NCBI RefSeq assembly: GCF_001696455.1
Contig: NZ_MAUJ01000002.1
Coordinates: 310,001 to 374,000 of the forward strand
DNA: 64,000 nucleotides
From: Pseudoalteromonas luteoviolacea
Lineage (GTDB): Bacteria; Pseudomonadota; Gammaproteobacteria; Enterobacterales; Alteromonadaceae
Direction of reading: 5' to 3'
Positions 17,781-25,351 of the stretch are shown one piece after another (the stretch's first letter is position 1; each line of letters starts with the position of its first letter). Under the pieces are notes generated by a model that saw only the letters and a list, made by a program, of their open reading frames with translations, searched no databases and was not told the DNA's origin. Position numbers and translations under genes: made by a program.

Positions 17781-18788
17781 CTAATTTAGTGAGCTAGCTA
17801 ACGTATTGATATCCCAAAACTCCACGATTCCGTCGCTACTTAAAGTCGTCAGAATGTTATCTTTACTAAAGTGCATATCTAAAATCATGGCGGTAGATGT
17901 TGCCGACTCGATTGCAAAAGCGTCAATTTCTCGGCCGTTCTTTGCATCCCATAGCGTCCACCAATATTTGCTTGAACCTGTTGCTAAATAGTCACCACTT
18001 GGGCTCAAGGCCGCAGCTCGAAACCAACGAAACCGCTCGTGATAAACTAACTTAATGGGTTCGCGAGTGTTTGAAAATGGCCTAAGCAAGAGCTGCTCAT
18101 TTAATGCATCTGATACGAATAAAGTTTCATTTTTTAGCCCAGTAGCAGCACTGGTAACACGCTTAGGTAAGGTGTAGCTGAATTTAGACTTCAGAGAATC
18201 TATGTGAGACAACTTAACTTGCCCATCATGCCCTGCGGTCATGATTAGTTGCCTGTGCTCTCCCAATTCGAGGTGACTGATCCGTGCTTCATGTAGCTTA
18301 GCCTGTTTTGTAAGGCTATTTTCAAAGTCAATTAAATTCAGCGTCCCGTCAGTCATGCCAACCAGCACAAGCACTGGATTAGCATAAATAGCGACTTTAG
18401 ATATCTTGGCGAACTCCGAGAGGCCCGCGACAGTAAATTGGCCTAATAGAAGGCTGCTCTTTAAATCCCATACATTCAATGTATTTTCAAAGCCCACAAG
18501 AAGCAGATTATTGTCTTGAGAAAGCGAGATGCCAGTGACTTTTTTATACTTGTTTAACTGAAACTGATTTTTTATTTTAGTCGTATTAATGTCCGACACT
18601 GTGACTAAGCTGCCACTCAAGAACGCAACTGCCGCTGCATCGTTTGAGATAACCCCTAGGTCAATAGGTGCTTCTGTTAAGTAATTAAATTCATTCTGCG
18701 GGTCCTTCTTAGCCTCTGAACAGCCCAAAAGTACCAAGCACAACATGGATACGACAGCATATATTATTTGCTTACTCACCGATTTCAC
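17781..18788 (-). CDS. WD40-like beta-propeller lipoprotein (first copy)
   Basis: Lipoprotein of 335 residues with lipobox LLG before Cys (MLCLVLLGCSEAKK). WD40 blades run along the mature chain, with blade ends LNVWDL, LNLIDF, VKLSHI, WTLWDA and VEFWDI. GTG at 18788 is used as the start, with AGGTG upstream. It is paralogous to the next gene over the full length, so the pair arose by tandem duplication. It heads a same-strand set of three envelope genes (two propellers, then the NERD-like protein). No ligand or enzyme function is visible. Confidence 0.78.
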   Translation of the reverse strand: MKSVSKQIIYAVVSMLCLVLLGCSEAKKDPQNEFNYLTEAPIDLGVISNDAAAVAFLSGSLVTVSDINTTKIKNQFQLNKYKKVTGISLSQDNNLLLVGFENTLNVWDLKSSLLLGQFTVAGLSEFAKISKVAIYANPVLVLVGMTDGTLNLIDFENSLTKQAKLHEARISHLELGEHRQLIMTAGHDGQVKLSHIDSLKSKFSYTLPKRVTSAATGLKNETLFVSDALNEQLLLRPFSNTREPIKLVYHERFRWFRAAALSPSGDYLATGSSKYWWTLWDAKNGREIDAFAIESATSTAMILDMHFSKDNILTTLSSDGIVEFWDINTLASSLN

Positions 18789-19040
18789 TTTGCACCTGCT
18801 TCAATGCTCTGCATCACTTTACGTTTAGATCAAAAAACTTGCTTTTAGTTCACTAACACATAACTAATCTTGGCCACAATGCCGCTAATTAGGCAAATTT
18901 TTAGCCTCGCTACACGGACAACCTAAGTTAAAAGTACTATAATAGTAGTAATCCAGCTTAAAAGATTTTTCAATTAAGAATCAATGTATTGTCAAATTGA
19001 AAATGTAGATCTTATGTAAAGCCAGTGGTAAGAGGTAGGT

Positions 19041-19319
19041 ATGTGCAGTGCTCCACGAGTTAGGCAGCCCTCTAGAGGTAAGCCTTTAGATTATCAAAGC
19101 TCAATGAATGAAACGTTAAGCGCTGAAAAACGCACAGCTTTTGCTAAAAAAGCAAATGCAGCATACGAGCGGCGCCACCCAGATGAGGAATATGAAGTGC
19201 CACATAGAAAGAATAAAACCGAGAAAAAAACCAAAGCCATCGTGCACCGTATTGAACTCATACTGTTAGTGGTCGTCATTGCTGCGATTGGTATACGAGT
19301 GCTATTTATGACCGATTAA
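19041..19319 (+). CDS. Small protein with one C-terminal transmembrane helix
   Basis: A 92-residue protein. The first 65 residues are soluble and strongly charged (ERRHPDEEYEVPHRKNKTEK); residues about 70-88 form one hydrophobic helix (IELILLVVVIAAIGIRVLF), so it should be tail-anchored. AAGAGG six bases before the ATG supports the start. I do not recognise a family. It stands between the WD40 genes and the zinc-linked lipoprotein, with its own upstream region, and its function is unknown. Confidence 0.65.
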   Translation: MCSAPRVRQPSRGKPLDYQSSMNETLSAEKRTAFAKKANAAYERRHPDEEYEVPHRKNKTEKKTKAIVHRIELILLVVVIAAIGIRVLFMTD

Positions 19320-19458
19320 CTTTAAGAATTGCTCCCCTTCCACTAATTGCAAATAAATCGTGCACATCCTTCCAATACCTATCACAACATAATTAAGTAT
19401 CGTTTCTCATTTTAATACAAACAACGGCACTATTTTGCAATATCCCCCTTGCACGCTA

Positions 19459-19481
19459 GCAACGTTATAGTATAACATAAT
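19459..19481. promoter_or_regulatory. Zur box
   Basis: The core GTTATAGTATAAC (19464-19476) matches the gammaproteobacterial Zur consensus GTTATANTATAAC exactly; over the full 23-bp site 17 of 22 informative positions agree. It lies about 95 bp before the His-rich lipoprotein start, so that gene should be repressed when zinc is plentiful. Confidence 0.82.
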
Positions 19482-19573
19482 CACAATTGTTACTTTATAA
19501 CATCTCTAAAGCAGTCGTATTGTAAGGAAACGCGCAAACCTGCTGAACATTACTCTAATAATTGAAAGTAAAA

Positions 19574-20923
19574 ATGAAACACACATATAAATTACTCTCT
19601 GTTGCAGTAGCAACGGCTCTACTTACAGCTTGTGGTGACACTAAAACAACGATTATTGAACATGAACCAGTCGTTGAAGAAGTTAAGAAAGATGAAGGTA
19701 AAGACCATAATCATGATCACGATCATGGCTCAGAAAATGCCGCTGGCCGTCTTTTAGTAACTTCTCCAGATTCAAATTCGATTCATATCCTAGATATCGA
19801 GCATAAGGAAGTCGCCGAAGAGCTAACATCATCACACTATCCTAAATATGTTTATACAACAGCAAGCAGTCGCTATGCTGTGCTTGTTCAATATGACAAT
19901 AGCCGCGTTGAGTTTGTGGATGGTGGGATCTGGGAAGAAGACCATGGCGATCATATGCACCCATATGAGGAAACACCAAAACTGAGCAGCGTGTCATTTG
20001 ATAATGTAAAGCCTGCGCATGTAACAAGCGGAGAAAGCAATACAGCCATATTCTTTGATGGTGAGGCGGGTCAAACCAACGCACAAGTTGCAGTTTTCTC
20101 AGAAGCTTACCTTGCAGGTGACGCATCAGCATTAGCAGAAATCGAATACGACACAAATATGCACGGTGCTGCTCAAGCACGAGGTGATTATACTCTGAGC
20201 ACAATTCGTGAAGCAGATACTCACCCTGTATTGCCAAACAAAATTGCACTGTTCCACAAACACGATGATCATTTCGAGCAAGAAAAAGTATTCGAAGCAG
20301 AATGCCCTGTTTTGCACGGTAGTGCGCAAAACCACGAGCACGTGAGCTTTGCGTGTGGAGACGGTGTTGTTGTTATTACTGAAGAAAACGGTGAATTCAC
20401 TGCATCTAAAATTGCAAACCCTGAAAGCTTTGCTGAAGGTCAACGTATTGGCACATTAAGAGGCCATGAAGATAGCCACCAGTTTATTGGTATTGCAGGC
20501 ACAGACTTAGTCGTCATCGATCCTGAACATAACGAAATTGAAAAAGTAGAATGGACAATCACTGAAGGACACAGCATTGCTGGTGGTGATTTCAACTTCG
20601 ATGGCTCCCATGCTGCCGTTTTAGATACCGCTGGCGTGCTTAGCATTTTTGAACAACACACAGAAAATGACGAGCACCATTGGGAAGTTTCTCATACGGT
20701 AAAAGTACATGAGCATGAATTAGACGCTTTACCTGAAGGCGCGGCTTTCAGAATGACGTTCTCGCAGGCTGAAAATATGGTATTTGTCATCGATTCAGCA
20801 GCAAAACATGTTTTAGGTTATGACCTTGAAAGCGCAGAATTAAAAGTAGAAATTGAACTAGATTTCACACCAGACAGAGCTGTTTGGTTAGGTATTGAAA
20901 AAGGAGGCGAGCACGCGCACTAA
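19574..20923 (+). CDS. His-rich zinc-responsive lipoprotein, AztD-like
   Basis: Predicted lipoprotein (449 residues) with lipobox LLTA before Cys (VATALLTACGDTK). Just after it comes an acidic and His-rich loop, DHNHDHDHG, as in the zinc metallochaperone AztD. The rest reads as a beta-propeller with scattered His pairs (EEDHGDHMHPYEE, HKHDDHFEQ, GEHAH at the end). AztD of other bacteria gives zinc to an ABC transporter binding protein in the periplasm; the Zur box upstream independently supports a zinc role here. No znu/azt transporter genes are next to it. ATG at 19574 is preferred over TTG twelve bases earlier. Confidence 0.75.
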   Translation: MKHTYKLLSVAVATALLTACGDTKTTIIEHEPVVEEVKKDEGKDHNHDHDHGSENAAGRLLVTSPDSNSIHILDIEHKEVAEELTSSHYPKYVYTTASSRYAVLVQYDNSRVEFVDGGIWEEDHGDHMHPYEETPKLSSVSFDNVKPAHVTSGESNTAIFFDGEAGQTNAQVAVFSEAYLAGDASALAEIEYDTNMHGAAQARGDYTLSTIREADTHPVLPNKIALFHKHDDHFEQEKVFEAECPVLHGSAQNHEHVSFACGDGVVVITEENGEFTASKIANPESFAEGQRIGTLRGHEDSHQFIGIAGTDLVVIDPEHNEIEKVEWTITEGHSIAGGDFNFDGSHAAVLDTAGVLSIFEQHTENDEHHWEVSHTVKVHEHELDALPEGAAFRMTFSQAENMVFVIDSAAKHVLGYDLESAELKVEIELDFTPDRAVWLGIEKGGEHAH

Positions 20924-20963
20924 TACTCCCGAGTATCACGTGTATGTCTCTTGATTGTGAGCC

Positions 20964-20990
20964 AAAGTGCCTTTTTTAAGGCACTTTTTT
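20964..20990 (+). terminator. Rho-independent terminator
   Basis: Perfect 10-bp stem (20964-20973 with 20978-20987), loop TTTT, followed by T residues. It closes the His-rich lipoprotein gene. Confidence 0.88.
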
Positions 20991-21027
20991 CGTTTATAGA
21001 ACCGGTGTTTATTTTTAAAAACTAAGA

Positions 21028-22518
21028 TTAAGCGAGTTGCAACAGTTTATAAAAGCGACTAACGACACCATTTGTCCACCCAAACCCTTGCTGTACCAAG
21101 TACTCGCCGCCTTTCGCTATTTTGCTTGGGTCAACAACATTGTACTTTTCGAGCAAACACCCGGTATGCGAAAACGTATTCTCTACCGTATTTACCCACT
21201 TTTGCGCCACTTTATTCGCTTCATCGTGATAGCCATAATTCAGCAGTCCTTTTACGCCAAACCATTGCAGAGGCGCCCAGCCATTTGGACTATCCCACTG
21301 TTGTGCAGTACTGCATAACGTTGTCACCAACCCACCCGACTTCAAAAACTCCGACATTAGGCGTGCGGTCATGTCTTTCGCGTTACTGATGTCAGCCAGT
21401 TCAAAAAACATTGGGGTAAACCCTGCCATTGATTCAACGGTTGTCTGGCGTTGCTTTTCAAAATTGTAATCGAAGTACCAACTAGAATTAGGCTGCCACA
21501 TATATTGTTCAATTAATTTGGCCCTACGCTTCGCTTTGTTTTGGAAAGAATCTCTTAATGTAGTGACGCCAAGCGCGTCGTAGCAATGGGATAACTGACA
21601 CTCCATAAAGTACATTAAACAGTTGAGATCTACAGGCACAATCGCAGTCGTCATGATTGAATTTAAATCATCAGCATTTTCAAGCCAGCGGCTACTGAAA
21701 TCCCACCCCGACTCGCAAGCAGCCCGGATATGTCGATAAAAACTAAACTTTTGCTCTTCATCAGCTAGCTCTGCCGCATCCGAGGTATCCTCTTTGTAAG
21801 ATTCGGGCCTTGCAACAGCCTCATCATCCCAGTAACGATTAAGTACGCCGCCACACGGCATTCTAACAACTCGACGATGCGATTCTAACTCACGCGAAAG
21901 TGAATCCTTATCTGACATCCAAAATTCGTATTCGCTCACAAGCGCTTTGGTCACAGTGTTTAGCCATTCGTGATCCGACTTATTTGACTCCCATAACAAG
22001 TCAATCATCAAAGCGGTTACTGGAGGCTGAGACCGAGTCCCGTAGTAGCTCCTGTTACCATTAGGTACATGCCCTAACTCATTTATGAGAAAGCAGAAAT
22101 TAGTCAACATATTCTGGACGAGATCGTCGCGACCACAATCCATCAACCCTAATGCAGTAAAATAGCTATCCCAATAGTATATTTCGTTAAAACGTCCTCC
22201 GGGTACAATATACCGCTCAGGTAAGGCAAGCAAAGAGCTCGAGTCTTGTTGTTCTGGTTCTCTTAGTAAGCGATGCCATAAAAGATTTATATACTCTGGG
22301 ACACTGTTTAAATCTGGTAAAGCTTCAAGTTCAGGTTGAGGCCTAAACTTGAAATGCGATTGAACAAAAGCTTCCAGATCTTGTGGCTGTTCAAGGTCGT
22401 ACAGCTCACACACTTCTTGCCAACTATGCAGAGGTATGGCATCCGCAAATGTCTTACTATCGGCAAAGATACCGCTTAATTGCACCTCTTTGAAAAGTCG
22501 GCTGTGCTCAAACTTCAT
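21028..22518 (-). CDS. Cytoplasmic trehalase, GH37
   Basis: Hydrolyses trehalose to two glucose molecules. It is 496 residues without a signal peptide, so it is cytosolic like TreF. Both trehalase signatures are present: PGGRFNEIYYWDSYF (about residues 108-122) and QQWDSPNGWAPLQW near 400. The block GHVPNGNRSYYGTRSQPP matches GH37 substrate-site residues. Ribosome site GAGGAAAC precedes the ATG. It lies 13 bp after an MFS transporter gene, so sugar entry and cleavage are coupled in one operon. A LacI-type palindrome sits upstream of the operon. Confidence 0.93.
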   Translation of the reverse strand: MKFEHSRLFKEVQLSGIFADSKTFADAIPLHSWQEVCELYDLEQPQDLEAFVQSHFKFRPQPELEALPDLNSVPEYINLLWHRLLREPEQQDSSSLLALPERYIVPGGRFNEIYYWDSYFTALGLMDCGRDDLVQNMLTNFCFLINELGHVPNGNRSYYGTRSQPPVTALMIDLLWESNKSDHEWLNTVTKALVSEYEFWMSDKDSLSRELESHRRVVRMPCGGVLNRYWDDEAVARPESYKEDTSDAAELADEEQKFSFYRHIRAACESGWDFSSRWLENADDLNSIMTTAIVPVDLNCLMYFMECQLSHCYDALGVTTLRDSFQNKAKRRAKLIEQYMWQPNSSWYFDYNFEKQRQTTVESMAGFTPMFFELADISNAKDMTARLMSEFLKSGGLVTTLCSTAQQWDSPNGWAPLQWFGVKGLLNYGYHDEANKVAQKWVNTVENTFSHTGCLLEKYNVVDPSKIAKGGEYLVQQGFGWTNGVVSRFYKLLQLA

Positions 22519-22531
22519 GATGTTTCCTCGA

Positions 22532-23779
22532 CTATACTGCTGACGAGCACGCTACTTGTTGAGCACGCTTTTTAAATAAAAATAGGGTTAGGGTAATGAT
22601 ACCCATAGGAATTAAGGACATATAAAATGCATGTTGACCGCTCATATATTCAAACACGAAACCCGTAATAAGCGATCCCGTTGTCCCGCCAAGCGCTGAA
22701 AAAACCACAATCAAGCCTGTCATCGCTGCGTGTCTATGTTTTTCTAAGCTACTTAACATAATTGAATTAATAACCGGATAAATCGGTGCCATCAGCAACC
22801 CAATTAAAGGCATGAGGTATGCGGCAAGTGGCGCATCAAATACGCTAGTAACAGGTACTGTCGGTAAGTTTTTAGTCATTGGCAGAGTCAGTAGCACCAG
22901 CGTCGCCATACCCGCAATACATATATTGAGAAAAATATACCAATCAACCTTTTTAAGGATCTGCCCAGCCAGCAGTCGCCCTAAAGCGAGACTTGCGGCA
23001 AAGATACTACTGAGCTGTACACTTACATCGACAGGTAAATTAAGTACTTGATTGTTAAACGTGGGTAACCATGTCCCTACTCCCTGCTCTATCAACACAT
23101 ATAAAAACGCACTAATAACGAAAACCAAAACAAGCGGTTGATACGTCAAGCGCAACATATCGATAAAGTCATTTTTTGGACTGTGTTCAGCATTGAGTTT
23201 TGGCTTTTCAATCTGAGCGCTGAAAACCAGTAAGAATGTGAGCAATGACAGGCCTGCTAACAGGTAGTATACATTCAACCAATTGTTAGAGGCTACATCA
23301 TCACTTAAAAATGCAGCGAACACCCAGTAGCCACTGAGTACCCCAACCATGAAAACACCTTCGATGGTGTTTAATAAACTGGAATGCGACTTTGCAGAGT
23401 CAGTTACTTGACCAATTAACGCATAAACAGAAACTTTTACAATCGCGAATGCACACCCAACAGCTGCAAACAGCGCTTTCAGTGCCCAAAAACTACCTGC
23501 GATAGGTGTGACTAAACACATCACGATAACCAATGAAAGCGCGGCCAGTAGTGCGACCTTGTAGCCTATCCGAGGAATAAACGACGCGACAAGAAAAGAC
23601 ACAATAGCAATAGGGATATCCTTAAATCCCTCTAAGCTTGCCGCTTGCGCTTTGGTTACACCAAACGTGTTAATAGCTTGCAAGATTACAGTGCCAACAC
23701 TATTAAGCAATATTGCAAATAAGAAGTAACTGACCGCCATGGCCATAATGATTCGCATGTTCTGCATTACATGACTCAT
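22532..23779 (-). CDS. MFS transporter, probably for trehalose
   Basis: Twelve-helix major facilitator transporter of 415 residues. The first helix is MAMAVSYFLFAILLNSVGTVIL, and a charged central loop (AQIEKPKLNAEHSPKNDF) separates the halves. Substrate is inferred from context: it is co-transcribed with trehalase and shares an operator with the nearby TonB receptor. Several Met codons near the start and no clear ribosome site leave the exact start open. Confidence 0.85.
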   Translation of the reverse strand: MSHVMQNMRIIMAMAVSYFLFAILLNSVGTVILQAINTFGVTKAQAASLEGFKDIPIAIVSFLVASFIPRIGYKVALLAALSLVIVMCLVTPIAGSFWALKALFAAVGCAFAIVKVSVYALIGQVTDSAKSHSSLLNTIEGVFMVGVLSGYWVFAAFLSDDVASNNWLNVYYLLAGLSLLTFLLVFSAQIEKPKLNAEHSPKNDFIDMLRLTYQPLVLVFVISAFLYVLIEQGVGTWLPTFNNQVLNLPVDVSVQLSSIFAASLALGRLLAGQILKKVDWYIFLNICIAGMATLVLLTLPMTKNLPTVPVTSVFDAPLAAYLMPLIGLLMAPIYPVINSIMLSSLEKHRHAAMTGLIVVFSALGGTTGSLITGFVFEYMSGQHAFYMSLIPMGIITLTLFLFKKRAQQVACSSAV

Positions 23780-23823
23780 AAATACGCTAAGATTATCTCA
23801 GTCTAGCGCTCATAAAAGCACAA

Positions 23824-23837
23824 TGCAAACGTTTGCA
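23824..23837. promoter_or_regulatory. LacI-type operator upstream of transporter-trehalase operon
   Basis: Perfect 14-bp palindrome TGCAAACGTTTGCA, with the central CG typical of LacI-family sites. It lies 45 bp upstream of the transporter start. An identical copy is at 25185-25198. Confidence 0.85.
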
Positions 23838-23917
23838 ATTTTAATTTTATGTTAGGTACGTTTTAAAATACGTTGTAGAACGTGATTGTTCGTTAAGCGT
23901 AGACTCGCTGTAATCGA

Positions 23918-24925
23918 TTAGCTTGATTGACGCTCAACCAATGAAATAGCCAACTGACTCGAAGTCACCGCCTCTCCAGCCAGTTGTGCCAGCAGCTTTT
24001 CAACCAGTAATTCTCCTGCTTTTTTCGTGTCCTGCTTAACGGTTGTCAAAGATGGAGAACTCACATCTGCCATGGCGATGTCATCAAATCCGACAATCAG
24101 CACGTCATTCGGAATACTAACATAACGCTCTTTAAGGGCTTTCAAGGCACCAAGCGCGACCATATCACTACATGCAAAAATACCATCAAAGTCAAGTCCA
24201 TCGCTACGCAGCTTTCTATTGATGCTGTCGTAAGCAGCTTGACTTGTTATATCTATTTTTAAGAGCTGAGCTTGATCCGCTAAACCCGCGAGCTCTATGG
24301 CATTCCTAAAACCTTTGTAGCGTTCACCTAGCTCAGCATGCTCAGGCTCGCCTAAAAATAAGGGCTTTTTGCACCCTTTATCGAGAAGATGCTGAGTTGC
24401 CACTTTACCACCCAAAAAATTGTCACTTCCGACAATAACATAGTCAGCCTCTGTCTTTGGATCGCCCCAAACGACCAAAGGCATACCCGCTTCAGAAGCT
24501 CTTTCTATGAGCGCTTGCTGTTTGCCCTGACCGACCACTATCACACCATCGGCTCTTCGCCCGTCTATAAAGTATCCGTGCCAATCTTCTCCGGCCATAA
24601 ATGAGTTTGATAACAATAGTTCGTAACCTTGACGATTAACCGCAAGGTTTATATCACTCACCACTTTTAGCAAAAATGGGTCATCAATTGATTGCTCTGT
24701 TTCAGCATCAAGATTAATTAAGACCGCTATTACCTTAGTCTTTTGTAATCTCAATCGGCTTGCAGCGGCATTCAAGCTAAAGTTATGGGTTTTAGCCAAC
24801 TGCTGAATGCGTTCTCGCGTTTCCAGCTTGATAATCGGGTTATCATTAAGCGCCCGAGATGCAGTAGAAGTAGACACCCCTGCTAACTTTGCTAAATCGG
24901 CTAACTTTAATTTCTTTTGCGGCAT
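23918..24925 (-). CDS. LacI-family repressor, probable trehalose regulator
   Basis: A 335-residue regulator. The N-terminal helix-turn-helix reads KLADLAKLAGVSTSTASRAL (about 7-26) with the hinge helix AASRLRLQKT. The remainder is a periplasmic-binding-protein-like sensor (VIAVLINLD, DGVIVVGQG, DDIAMADVSSPSLTTV). It is divergent from the TonB receptor and lies just upstream of the transporter-trehalase operon. The two identical palindromes flanking it are the likely binding sites, which makes it the local repressor; the inducer is presumably trehalose or a derivative, by context only. Confidence 0.92.
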   Translation of the reverse strand: MPQKKLKLADLAKLAGVSTSTASRALNDNPIIKLETRERIQQLAKTHNFSLNAAASRLRLQKTKVIAVLINLDAETEQSIDDPFLLKVVSDINLAVNRQGYELLLSNSFMAGEDWHGYFIDGRRADGVIVVGQGKQQALIERASEAGMPLVVWGDPKTEADYVIVGSDNFLGGKVATQHLLDKGCKKPLFLGEPEHAELGERYKGFRNAIELAGLADQAQLLKIDITSQAAYDSINRKLRSDGLDFDGIFACSDMVALGALKALKERYVSIPNDVLIVGFDDIAMADVSSPSLTTVKQDTKKAGELLVEKLLAQLAGEAVTSSQLAISLVERQSS

Positions 24926-25184
24926 GACACATCCATTACATCTTGAAAAAATTGGCTTGAAAATAAACGACTGTTTTTTGAGCCTAACGGTTTACTAGTC
25001 CGGATAACTGCACTTCTAACAGTTCATTTAGCGCGAGTTATTTTCTTATTATAATTCGGCCTCGTCTATCAGTTTCTTAACTCTTTGTTTTTAATATACC
25101 AAAGTTCTTAATCATAGGTAAAAAACCTAGAGGCCCTAACTAAATAAGGTAAATGCTAGGTAAAAAAATATCACCCCGCACTAT

Positions 25185-25198
25185 TGCAAACGTTTGCA
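25185..25198. promoter_or_regulatory. LacI-type operator upstream of the TonB receptor
   Basis: The same palindrome as at 23824-23837, located between the repressor gene and the divergent receptor gene, where it could control both. Confidence 0.85.
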
Positions 25199-25351
25199 TT
25201 AAGTTCTATTTTAGAATAACGCCCAGTGCAAACCAAACAAAATTTTACAAAGAGCGCGCATTATTAGCCCCTTTGTAGCGTGGCGGAAAGCAATGTTGAC
25301 GTATAGTCAGCCATTATGACAACAAATGAAACAACCAAGGGAGCAGCTCCT

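Noticed and set aside
19842..20443. Two minus-strand frames inside the His-rich lipoprotein gene
   Set aside because: Both lie opposite a well-supported gene and lack start signals; the Cys/His content only reflects the His-rich coding strand.
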